NCBI GenBank assembly: GCA_016282855.1
Contig: JAEELT010000088.1
Span: 1-50,540 of the forward strand
Length of the DNA: 50,540 nucleotides
Direction of reading: 5' to 3'
From: Clostridiaceae bacterium
Lineage (GTDB): Bacteria; Bacillota; Clostridia; Oscillospirales; Acutalibacteraceae
A program made the translations under genes and the position numbers. The notes below the pieces were generated by a model. That model did not search any database. It was not told where the DNA came from and was given only the letters and a program-made list of their open reading frames with translations. Shown here piece by piece: positions 17,933 through 25,932 of the stretch (positions within the stretch are counted from its first letter, which is position 1; the number at the start of each line of letters is the position of its first letter).

Positions 17933-18994
17933 TCAGAGAAGCACTTCTCTGCCGGTTTCGGCGGATTTATACATAGCGCAGAGTATCTTTATCATATCAA
18001 TTCCCTGATCGGGCACAAACACCGGCTTTGCGCCTTCAAGCACATCTATGAAATGGCCTATATTCACTCTGTGCGGGAGCTTCGCAGGGTTGCCCTTAAC
18101 TCTCTCGTTTTTCTGCTTGCCGTTTTTCTCATAGTATATTTCCGCTATGCCGCCGTGCCAGGAGAGACCTGCTTTTTCGCCTCTGAGCTCAACAAATTTT
18201 ATCTCTTTTTTTATGTTGGACGCCCAGGAAAACTCTATCTGAAGCACAGCGCCGTTTTCAAACCTTATGGAGCCGATTGCGAGGTCTTCCACGTCGAAGG
18301 TGCCGCCCTCAACCTTATCGCCGAATTTTGACTCGGGCGAGTCCATCTCCTCGGCATCCGAAAACTTTGAAAATGTGTTGCCGGTTACGGAAACAGGTTT
18401 AGGGTTGCCCATAAACCAGATTGCGAGGTCTATCATATGCACGCCCAGGTCAATCAGCGGACCTCCGCCGCTCTGCTCCTTGGTGGTGAACCAGCCGCCC
18501 TTGCCCGGTATGCCCCTGCGCCTTATCCATCCGCAGCGGCCGGCGTAAAACTCGCCGAAGAAGCCTTCGTCCGCCATCTTTTTGATGGCCTTTGAGGTGT
18601 CCATATAGCGGTTGTTTCTTATTACCATGAGCTTTTTGCCGTTTTTCTCGGCAGCGTCCTTCATTTTGAGCGCTTCCTCAACATTTATCGCGTCGGGTTT
18701 TTCGCACAGCACGTGCTTGCCGGCGTTCAGAGCGTCAACAGCGATAACCGAGTGCATATAGTTAGGGGTGCAGATATCCACATAGTCTATGCTCTCATCC
18801 TTCAGGAGTTCTTTGTAATCCTCATAAACAGCGGCGTTTCTGAAAAAAGTTTTTCTTACAAATTCCGCTCTTTCTTTTCGTATGTCGCATACGGCGACTA
18901 TTTCAGCCCGCTTTTCAAGCTTGTATGAAGGAATGTGCGCTCCTTTGGCGATTCCGCCGCAGCCGATAAGACCCACTCTGTATTTCTTTTCCAT
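17933..18994 (-). CDS. Gfo/Idh/MocA family NAD(P)-dependent oxidoreductase
   Basis: This 353-residue two-domain dehydrogenase has an N-terminal Rossmann domain (GLIGCGGIAKGAH at about 8-20; VAVCDIRKERA) with the conserved HVLCEKPDAIN (about 92) where Lys is catalytic. The C-terminal alpha/beta domain includes GGGPLIDLGVHMIDLAIW (about 173-190) with the conserved Asp and His. It acts on a sugar, inositol or glycoside derivative; the substrate is unknown. The start lies immediately after GGAGGGTG, which overlaps the stop of the GH30 gene. Co-transcription with a glycosidase suggests it oxidises the released sugar or takes part in oxidative glycoside cleavage. Confidence 0.92.
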   Translation of the reverse strand: MEKKYRVGLIGCGGIAKGAHIPSYKLEKRAEIVAVCDIRKERAEFVRKTFFRNAAVYEDYKELLKDESIDYVDICTPNYMHSVIAVDALNAGKHVLCEKPDAINVEEALKMKDAAEKNGKKLMVIRNNRYMDTSKAIKKMADEGFFGEFYAGRCGWIRRRGIPGKGGWFTTKEQSGGGPLIDLGVHMIDLAIWFMGNPKPVSVTGNTFSKFSDAEEMDSPESKFGDKVEGGTFDVEDLAIGSIRFENGAVLQIEFSWASNIKKEIKFVELRGEKAGLSWHGGIAEIYYEKNGKQKNERVKGNPAKLPHRVNIGHFIDVLEGAKPVFVPDQGIDMIKILCAMYKSAETGREVLL

Positions 18995-18997
18995 TTT

Positions 18998-20404
18998 TCA
19001 CCCTCCGATTATTATGGTTTCTATGCTTTTGCCGGGTACCGTGATACCCGTGAAATATTTACCGCTCTGCTCTTTTTCGCAGCAGCGGGTTTCGTCCGTG
19101 ATATATGTTTCATATTTTCCGCATACTCCGGTGAAGTTCAGCTTCTGCATTTCGCCGGAATTATTGACAAGCACGATTACGGTTTTGCCGCCGCCTTTGT
19201 AGGCAACGCCCGTGATGTCCGAGTTTTCTTTGCTGTCCATAATATCAATGCGCTTCATCCCTTTTTCCAAGAAACGGGAGAAATGCATATATGCGTAGTA
19301 TCTGCTGTAGATAACGAGCTTTCCGTCTTTTATTTCCATAAGGCCGTCGCCGTTGACCGCTGTCCAGCTTGACCAGGATGAGGCGCCCAGAAGGCTCAGA
19401 TCCTGGCAGATTATATTCGCCATACGAAGACCGCTTTCGACAGCAGTGCTGTCAATCTGCAGCGGAAGCTCGCACCATTCGGTCATATCAAATCTCATAT
19501 CGGGGTATTCTGTTTTCATTTTCTCCCCGAATTCCTTTTTGCCGGCAAGGTTGTAATCCATCCAGTAGCTGTGACCCGCTATGTGGTCACAGCAGTTTCT
19601 GAGAATTTCGCTTTGCATGAATTTATCAATATAGTCATAGTATTCCGGTGTGAGCTGACCGCTTTCAGGGCCGCTCAGGCCGTAGGGGCAGTTCCTCTGC
19701 TGCATAGTCACTGCAAACAGCTCAAGCAGCTTTATACATTCGTCGGGGTCATAATGGCAGCCTTCCTGGCCTACCCATTCTCCGCCCCAGTCCCACTGAG
19801 GCTCGTTAATGGGGGAGATATATCTGACAGGTATTCCTTCCTGCACAAAATGGTCAGCGATTGTCAGCACATAATCAACGAATGCGCCGTAGTTTTCCTC
19901 GGGCAGATTGTTGACCTTCTTTTCGAGCCCGCCGGATGCGTGCCCGCTTGCCGTCATGGAGTAATGCGGGGAGTTGCAGAAGAGCACCACCTCATCCGCT
20001 CCGTACTCAACGGCGAGCTTCATCATCCTCACGGCATTGGCGTCACGGCTGAAATCATATTTCCACTGCCCGTCCGATTCGTCCCGATAAAGGAAACTCT
20101 CGGTGCGCCTGGTCCGGTCCCATATCCGGCAGTCCGGGTTATCCGCTTCGCCGCCGCCGATGTTATAGCGGTAAATATTCAGCCCGAGCCCGGTCTCTCT
20201 GTCATAAAGAAGGCGGGCGATTTCACGGGCAGTCTGCTCGTCATCTATCGTCTGGCTCCACCAGGCGGAGGAAGTGCCGAAACCGCCGGCTGTCTGGTAT
20301 TCCACGTACTTATTCACCCCGATTGTTTGAGTTTTGCCAAGGGAAACGAGATTGAAAAGCGCCACCTGAAAAAAGGAGAGTATAACGCACAGAGCTTTAA
20401 TCAT
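18998..20404 (-). CDS. Exported glycoside hydrolase, GH30-like
   Basis: A 468-residue enzyme with an N-terminal hydrophobic export signal (about 2-22) and a GH30-type (beta/alpha)8 barrel. Typical landmarks are GGFGTSSAWW (40-49), GLGLNIYRYNIGGGE (72-86) and SPHYSMTASGHASGG (145-159). The likely acid/base is E201 in SPINEPQWDW and the nucleophile E309 in FDMTEWCEL. A small C-terminal beta domain follows (about 385-468). The style recalls endo-beta-1,6-galactanases of GH30, but the subfamily is uncertain. The ATG at 20404 is preferred because AGAAGGA is properly spaced; an upstream ATG at 20473 lies in the promoter area. It is the first gene of a three-gene operon. Confidence 0.85.
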   Translation of the reverse strand: MIKALCVILSFFQVALFNLVSLGKTQTIGVNKYVEYQTAGGFGTSSAWWSQTIDDEQTAREIARLLYDRETGLGLNIYRYNIGGGEADNPDCRIWDRTRRTESFLYRDESDGQWKYDFSRDANAVRMMKLAVEYGADEVVLFCNSPHYSMTASGHASGGLEKKVNNLPEENYGAFVDYVLTIADHFVQEGIPVRYISPINEPQWDWGGEWVGQEGCHYDPDECIKLLELFAVTMQQRNCPYGLSGPESGQLTPEYYDYIDKFMQSEILRNCCDHIAGHSYWMDYNLAGKKEFGEKMKTEYPDMRFDMTEWCELPLQIDSTAVESGLRMANIICQDLSLLGASSWSSWTAVNGDGLMEIKDGKLVIYSRYYAYMHFSRFLEKGMKRIDIMDSKENSDITGVAYKGGGKTVIVLVNNSGEMQKLNFTGVCGKYETYITDETRCCEKEQSGKYFTGITVPGKSIETIIIGG

Positions 20405-20463
20405 ATCATTTAGTCCTTCTGCCGGCCTGCGGCACCGATTTGAGGAAATACTTTGCTTATTAT

Positions 20464-20492
20464 ATCTTATCACACGGGGGAGAAGTTTACAA
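20464..20492 (-). promoter_or_regulatory. Promoter of the GH30 operon
   Basis: On the minus strand TTGTAA (20492-20487) and TAAGAT (20469-20464) are 17 bp apart; an overlapping TATAAT lies 5 bp further down. It is about 60 bp from the GH30 ATG and divergent from the promoter at 20537-20566. Confidence 0.5.
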
Positions 20493-20536
20493 GAACGAAT
20501 ATTAAAATGCGCGCGCTGTATTTATAAATATTATTA

Positions 20537-20566
20537 TTGCAATAGCATTTACGCTTGTGGTATAAT
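20537..20566 (+). promoter_or_regulatory. Promoter of the phosphoesterase-MFS-Trk-AcnX operon
   Basis: TTGCAA (20537-20542) and a perfect TATAAT (20561-20566) are separated by 18 bp, with TGTGG before the -10. The gene start is about 45 bp downstream. The 44 bp between this -35 and the opposing GH30 -35 could hold a shared regulator site, though no clear palindrome is seen. Confidence 0.6.
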
Positions 20567-20610
20567 GATGCTGATAAAATGCGCATAGTGTGACCTGCGG
20601 GGTGATGCGG

Positions 20611-21744
20611 ATGTTAAGATTCAATTCAGACGGAAAGTTCGGAATGCTTCTTTTCGGAGACCTTCACGAAAAGCCGGACTATAAAACTTCACCGAATTTC
20701 AGGGATATGCAGAAGCTTATGAATGCGGCGCTCGATGAATTCCGGCCCGAAATCTGCGTATTCCTCGGCGACAATTTCAGCACGGGTCTTTGTGCTCAGG
20801 ACCCCGAAGCCTTCAGGCAGGCAATAGCCGACCTCTGCGAGCCGGCGACCTCAAGGGGCATTCCCGTTTACGCCATAATGGGCAATCACGAGCACGACCC
20901 CGGGGTTGACGAAGCTGTTGTGAGCACGTATGACAGCCTTCCCCTTGTCAATATGAGGTGTGACGGGGTGCCCGGCAAGGCCGATTATTATGAAGTGCTT
21001 TATTCATCGCAGGGCAACGAGCCGAAGGCCGTGCTCTGGTTTCTGGATTCCAACAATCTGTGTGATGATCAGAGCGTTTCAAAATATGACTGGGTCCACA
21101 CAGACCAGATAGAATGGTTTGAAAAGACCTGCAATAAACTCAGCGCCGACTCGGGCAGGGTGTTGCCGTCGTATATATTCCAGCACACACCGGTGCCCGA
21201 GGAATACCGCCTGCTCAGAAAAGCGAGGCTCTGTGAGTATCCGGTGAGCGTGCGCGGGCATAACAAGCTCTCGGGCGAGAGATATGTGGGCGCCGAAGGC
21301 ACTGTTGGCTATGTGGGCGAAGGACCGTGCTCCCCGGATTTCAATAACGGTCAGTTCGAAAGCTGGAAACGGGCCGGGGGAGTAAAAGCCGCGTTTTTCG
21401 GCCACGATCATCTGAATGATTTTTCGGGCTATGTTGACGGCATCTTTCTTGCCCAGCATAAAACAGCCGGTTTCAGGGCTTACACCGACGGCTGCCGCTC
21501 CTGTGTGAGATATGTGGAGCTTAATGAAAGCTCACCGGACGAATTCACTCAGGTGCTCAAGCATTTCAAGGAATTCGGGCTGCGCAGCGAAAGCCTCGGC
21601 CCGGTTTTCAGAACTATAACGGACAGGCAGAGTATGGCGCTTCATTTCTGCGCCCGTGCTCTCGGCGCTGCCGCGGCGCTGACAGCGGCGGCATATACTG
21701 TCTATCATTTTTCAGCAGGAGGGAAAACAAATGGCAAAAAGTGA
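20611..21744 (+). CDS. Calcineurin-like metallophosphoesterase with C-terminal membrane tail (paralogue)
   Basis: A phosphoesterase of about 377 residues with intact motifs: LFGDLHEKP (D-x-H), FLGDNFS, IMGNHEHDP, FQHTPVPEE and FFGHDHLND. The C terminus carries an Ala-rich hydrophobic segment (LGAAAALTAAAYTVYHF) followed by a short basic tail, as in the gene at 5764-6876. The two share length, motif spacing, the FQHxPxPE segment and the late YGPG/YVGEGP-GHDH region, so they are paralogues. ATG codons at 20605 and 20611 are both possible after GGGGTG; the second is listed. The last 14 bases overlap the MFS gene. The substrate is unknown. It leads an operon of transport genes. Confidence 0.83.
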   Translation: MLRFNSDGKFGMLLFGDLHEKPDYKTSPNFRDMQKLMNAALDEFRPEICVFLGDNFSTGLCAQDPEAFRQAIADLCEPATSRGIPVYAIMGNHEHDPGVDEAVVSTYDSLPLVNMRCDGVPGKADYYEVLYSSQGNEPKAVLWFLDSNNLCDDQSVSKYDWVHTDQIEWFEKTCNKLSADSGRVLPSYIFQHTPVPEEYRLLRKARLCEYPVSVRGHNKLSGERYVGAEGTVGYVGEGPCSPDFNNGQFESWKRAGGVKAAFFGHDHLNDFSGYVDGIFLAQHKTAGFRAYTDGCRSCVRYVELNESSPDEFTQVLKHFKEFGLRSESLGPVFRTITDRQSMALHFCARALGAAAALTAAAYTVYHFSAGGKTNGKK

Positions 21745-23077
21745 CAAGCTCGGCGGAAGGCTGATGTTCAATGTCATACTGTTCGGCTTTATGGGGCAGG
21801 TGGCTTGGGCGGTTGAAAACAACTATTTCAACACATTCCTGTTCAATTACATTGGCGGCACGGCAAGGGATATTTCCCACATGGTCGCCGCTTCATCCGT
21901 AATTGCGGTTGTAGCCACTCTGCTTATGGGCACACTCAGCGATAAGCTCAACAAAAGAAAAATATTCCTTTGCGGCGGCTACATTCTCTGGGGCATAACC
22001 GTTATGGCGTTTGCCTTTATTTCAAGAGAAAATGTCGGCAGGGTGCTCGGCCTTGAGGCTGCCAAGGCGCTTGCCGCCACGGTATCCGTGGTAATCGTTA
22101 TGGACTGCATTATGACCTTTATGGGTTCCACAAGTAACGACGCCGCGTTCAACGCATGGATAACCGATATAACATCCGACAGCAACAGAGCGAGAACAGA
22201 GGGCGTTCTTGCCACTCTGCCCGTGCTTGCCATGGTAATCGTAACGGTTGCGTTCGGCGTGCTCGCAAGCTCATTCGGCTACCCCGCCTGCTTTATAGGC
22301 CTCGGCATTCTCGTTTCGGTGTGCGGCGTTGTCGGTCTCTTTACCGTTAAGGATTCCCGCTCCGGCGTAAAGAAAGAAACAAACTTCTGGGCGGACCTTA
22401 TCTACGGCTTCCGTCCGTCTGTCATAAAGAGCAACAAGGGGCTTTACCTCTCCCTCGCCTGCCTGTGCATTTACAGTGTAGCGGTGCAGATTTTCTTCCC
22501 GTACCTTTTCATTTATGTACAGCACCAGATAGGGCTTGATTTTGCAAATCTGCAGATTACTCCCGTTTTTGCCGTTGCGGCTGTGCTGGTAATCGGCTCG
22601 GTTATAGCGGGCGCTGTCATTATGGGCGCAATGATGGATAAGCACGGCAAAGCCAAATTCTCAGTGCCTTCAATCCTTTTCCTGATTGCGGGCCTTATTG
22701 CCGTTTTCTTTGCGAGAAATCTTGCAGTTTTCGCTGTGTGCGCGGTAGTCTTCCTTGCCGGTTACGGCCTTATGATGATAATGCTCTCAGCGGCCGTGCG
22801 CGATTTTACTCCCGAGGACAAAGCGGGCGCTCTTCAGGGCGTGAGAATGATATTCTGCGTGATGCTTCCCATGATTATCGGTCCTGCAATCGGCTCAGCC
22901 ATTACCGACCGCTTTGCTGTCAAGACTTATCTTAATGACTACGCGGAAACAGTGAATGTTCCGCCTCCGCACATATTCCTGGGCGCGGCTGTTGTTGCGC
23001 TGCTTGTGTTTATTCCTCTTATTCCTCTTATCGGCGAATGGAAAAGGGTTGAAAGCGAAAGGAAAGCCAATCAATGA
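21731..23077 (+). CDS. Major facilitator superfamily transporter
   Basis: This 448-residue protein has about twelve membrane helices with a cytoplasmic loop after helix 2 reading MGTLSDKLNKRK (about 62-73), the usual MFS signature, and a charged central loop near 210-225. The N-terminal part (GQVAWAVENNYFNTFLFNYI) and overall style suggest the sugar or glycoside:cation symporter side of the superfamily, but the substrate is not evident. It overlaps the phosphoesterase gene by 14 bp, with the ribosome-binding site AGGAGGG inside that gene. Its stop overlaps the trkA start (ATGA), so translation of the three genes is coupled. Confidence 0.9.
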   Translation: MAKSDKLGGRLMFNVILFGFMGQVAWAVENNYFNTFLFNYIGGTARDISHMVAASSVIAVVATLLMGTLSDKLNKRKIFLCGGYILWGITVMAFAFISRENVGRVLGLEAAKALAATVSVVIVMDCIMTFMGSTSNDAAFNAWITDITSDSNRARTEGVLATLPVLAMVIVTVAFGVLASSFGYPACFIGLGILVSVCGVVGLFTVKDSRSGVKKETNFWADLIYGFRPSVIKSNKGLYLSLACLCIYSVAVQIFFPYLFIYVQHQIGLDFANLQITPVFAVAAVLVIGSVIAGAVIMGAMMDKHGKAKFSVPSILFLIAGLIAVFFARNLAVFAVCAVVFLAGYGLMMIMLSAAVRDFTPEDKAGALQGVRMIFCVMLPMIIGPAIGSAITDRFAVKTYLNDYAETVNVPPPHIFLGAAVVALLVFIPLIPLIGEWKRVESERKANQ

Positions 23078-24429
23078 ATATAATCGTAGTAGGGCAGGGC
23101 AAGCTCGGTGTTACCCTCACCGCTCAGCTTGCCAAGGAAGGCCACAATGTTGTGGCGGTTGACCTTAACAGCGCCAAGGTGACTTCGGTTGTGGATACAT
23201 ACGATGTAATGGGTATCTGCGGCAACTGCATAAATATCGATGTGCTTAAAGAGGCAGGCGCCAAAAAAGCGAATATTGTGATTGCCTGTACCTCTTCTGA
23301 CGAAATGAATATTCTGTGCTGTACCTTTGCGAAGGAGCTCGGCACACAGCATACAATAGCCCGTGTCAGAAATCCGAATTATTCAAATCAAAGTGAATTT
23401 CTGCGTGACCGCATCGGCATAAGCCTTGTAGTAAACCCGGAGTATGAGGCGGCTAACGAGATTTCCAGAATTATCCGTTTCCCGTCCGCGGCAAATGTGG
23501 ATTCTTTTGCGGGAGGCACTCTTGAAATTGCCAGAATAGTTATTCACGAGAATAACCCGCTGTGCGAAACCGCGATAGTCGACATAATGAAAAAATTCAA
23601 ACAGAAGGTGCTTATCTGCGCTATTCAGAGAAGCAACGATGTTGAAATACCCTCGGGCGACTCCGTAATCAGGGCGGGCGACTCCATAAGCATCACCGGC
23701 ACCCGCTCGGAGCTAACCTCCTTTATGCGCGCAATCGGTGTTTACAAGCAAAAAATAAATGATGTTATGATAGTCGGCGGCGGCAGAATAGGCCTCTATC
23801 TGTCACGGCTTCTTTCCCAGACAGGCAGAAACATAAAGCTCATTGAAGTGAACGAAGCGAGATGCAGAGTGCTCTCCGAAACGCTCGATGATGTCACCGT
23901 TATTCACGGCGACGGCACAGACCAGGACGTGCTTGAGGAGCAGAATCTTGAAAATCAGGACGCTCTCGTTGCGCTCACCGGCATTGACGAGGAAAATATC
24001 ATCGTTTCCATGTATGCCTATTCAAAGAATGTGAAGAAGGTCATAACAAAGGTTGACAGGCACTCATATTCCATAATCACCGATATAGGCCTTGAAACGG
24101 TTATCTCTCCTCAGCTTGTGGCCGGCTCTCTTGTTACAAGATATGTCAGGGCTCTTCAGAATTCCGAGGATCAGTCACAGATAAACTCGCTTTACCATCT
24201 TGTAGGCGGCAAAGTTGAAGCTGTTGAATTCTCTGTGCCCTCCGGATTCAAATATGAAAATATCCCTTTCAAAGCGCTTAAGATGCATTCAAAGCTGCTG
24301 ATTGTTGCCATCATAAGAAAAGGCAGCATAATCTTCCCCGGCGGCGATGATTATATACTCGGCGGCGACAGTGTGATAGTAGTTACATCCGGGCGTAGCC
24401 TGACAAGTCTGAATGATATATTCAATTAA
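23074..24429 (+). CDS. trkA: Trk potassium uptake regulatory protein TrkA (two RCK modules)
   Basis: A 451-residue peripheral membrane protein made of two tandem RCK_N/RCK_C modules. The first nucleotide site is IIVVGQGKLGVTL (about 3-15) with D27 in VVAVDL at the end of strand 2. The second is VMIVGGGRIGLYL (about 230-242) with an acidic residue in LIEVNE. This is the standard E. coli-type TrkA architecture, unlike the single-module KtrA at 13646. It binds NAD(H) or ATP and gates TrkH, which is encoded 11 bp downstream. It overlaps the MFS gene by 4 bp. Confidence 0.95.
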   Translation: MNIIVVGQGKLGVTLTAQLAKEGHNVVAVDLNSAKVTSVVDTYDVMGICGNCINIDVLKEAGAKKANIVIACTSSDEMNILCCTFAKELGTQHTIARVRNPNYSNQSEFLRDRIGISLVVNPEYEAANEISRIIRFPSAANVDSFAGGTLEIARIVIHENNPLCETAIVDIMKKFKQKVLICAIQRSNDVEIPSGDSVIRAGDSISITGTRSELTSFMRAIGVYKQKINDVMIVGGGRIGLYLSRLLSQTGRNIKLIEVNEARCRVLSETLDDVTVIHGDGTDQDVLEEQNLENQDALVALTGIDEENIIVSMYAYSKNVKKVITKVDRHSYSIITDIGLETVISPQLVAGSLVTRYVRALQNSEDQSQINSLYHLVGGKVEAVEFSVPSGFKYENIPFKALKMHSKLLIVAIIRKGSIIFPGGDDYILGGDSVIVVTSGRSLTSLNDIFN

Positions 24430-24440
24430 GGTGAACTGAT

Positions 24441-25895
24441 TTGAATTACAGGAAAATTTACAATGTGCTCGGCTCCATACTGCTGCTTGAGGCAGTGCTT
24501 ATGGTACTGCCGGTAATGGTGTCGGTGATATTCAGGGAAAATATCAGAACAGCGCTTTCATTTCTGATAACAATGTGTATCCTTACGGTGCTGGGCCTTA
24601 TTATGAGAGCGCGAAAGCCCTTAAAAGATACGTTCTTTGCAAGGGACGGATATATGCTCGTGGCGCTTACCTGGCTTTTTATGTCCGCTCTGGGCGCTTT
24701 GCCGTTTGTGATAAGCGGCGCTGTGCCTAACTATGTAAACGCATTTTTTGAAACGGTTTCCGGCTTCACCACCACGGGCTCCACCATTCTTACTGAAATA
24801 GAACCGCTCCCCAAGAGCATTCTTTTCTGGAGAAGCTTTACCCACTTTATCGGCGGTATGGGAATAATCGTGTTTGCCATAGCGATAATGCCCAAAACAG
24901 AGGGCTCGGCAATGCATATTATGCGCGCGGAGGTGCCCGGACCGAGCGTAGGCAAGCTCGTGTCGCGTCTGAGAGCTTCCGCGAGAATCCTTTACGCAAT
25001 TTATATCTGCATGACTCTCACTCTCGTGCTTTTGCTGTTTGCCGGCAAGATGCCTCTTTTTGACAGCATCTGCACCGCGTTTGCCACGGCCGGTACAGGC
25101 GGTTTCAGCGTGCTCAACAAAAGCATAGAGGGCTATGCCAATTCATACTGCGAAGTTGTAATATCAATTTTTATGGTGCTTTACGGCGTGAATTTCAACC
25201 TCTACTATGTGACACTTAAGGGGCATGCCCGCCACGCCCTCAAGGATGAGGAACTGCGCTGGTATCTCGGCACCATACTTGCCGCAACCCTTATAATAAC
25301 CCTTGAGCTGACGGTTACCAGGCACCCCTTCGGGCAGTCCCTTCGCCTCGCGTTTTTCCAGGTTTCGTCTATCATTTCAACCACGGGCTTCACCACAACG
25401 GATTTTGACACCTGGCCGACTCTTGCAAAGACGATATTGCTGCTGCTTATGTTCCTGGGCGCCTGCGCGGGCTCAACGGGCGGCGGGCTTAAAATTTCGA
25501 GAGTCGCGATTCTTGTGAAAGACGCAAAAAGGACAATAAAGAAGGCCTTCAACCCGGGCAGAGTCGAAGGCATAAAGATAGACGGCAGAGCAGTTGATGA
25601 AGAGCTCGTGACGGGCGTTGCGACTTTCCTTGCCATCTATGTTATAGTAATATTCATCTCAGTGTTCATTATTGCCATTGACGGGCACGAGATGATTCCC
25701 ACCCTTACGTCGGTCATCACCTGCATAAACAATGTGGGTCCCGCTTTTGCCGAGATAGGTCCCACCGGCAACTTCAGCGCGCTTTCCGACCTTTCAAAGC
25801 TGGTGCTCACTTTTGATATGCTCGCGGGAAGGCTTGAGCTTATCCCGATGTTTATGATTTTCTCAAAATACATAATACCGCGTAAGTACGCGTGA
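24441..25895 (+). CDS. trkH: Trk potassium uptake channel subunit TrkH
   Basis: A 484-residue integral membrane protein of the TrkH type with four membrane-pore-membrane repeats after two extra N-terminal helices. The filter glycines are in GFTTTGSTIL (about 110), ATAGTGGFSV (about 219), SSIISTTGFTTTDF (about 315-328) and CINNVGPAFAEIG (about 432). The start is a TTG at 24441 with AAGGTGA ten bases upstream; no ATG lies in a suitable place. It pairs with the TrkA just upstream. Together they form the second potassium system in the window, which could differ from KtrAB in affinity or ion coupling. Confidence 0.94.
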   Translation: MNYRKIYNVLGSILLLEAVLMVLPVMVSVIFRENIRTALSFLITMCILTVLGLIMRARKPLKDTFFARDGYMLVALTWLFMSALGALPFVISGAVPNYVNAFFETVSGFTTTGSTILTEIEPLPKSILFWRSFTHFIGGMGIIVFAIAIMPKTEGSAMHIMRAEVPGPSVGKLVSRLRASARILYAIYICMTLTLVLLLFAGKMPLFDSICTAFATAGTGGFSVLNKSIEGYANSYCEVVISIFMVLYGVNFNLYYVTLKGHARHALKDEELRWYLGTILAATLIITLELTVTRHPFGQSLRLAFFQVSSIISTTGFTTTDFDTWPTLAKTILLLLMFLGACAGSTGGGLKISRVAILVKDAKRTIKKAFNPGRVEGIKIDGRAVDEELVTGVATFLAIYVIVIFISVFIIAIDGHEMIPTLTSVITCINNVGPAFAEIGPTGNFSALSDLSKLVLTFDMLAGRLELIPMFMIFSKYIIPRKYA

Positions 25896-25932
25896 TTTAA
25901 TATGAAAGGACGTGTTCTGCTTGGACTGCAAA

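Noticed and set aside
19571-20413. A 280-codon plus-strand frame over the GH30 gene
   Set aside because: The opposite strand holds the signal peptide and both catalytic glutamates of GH30; this frame has no start signal.
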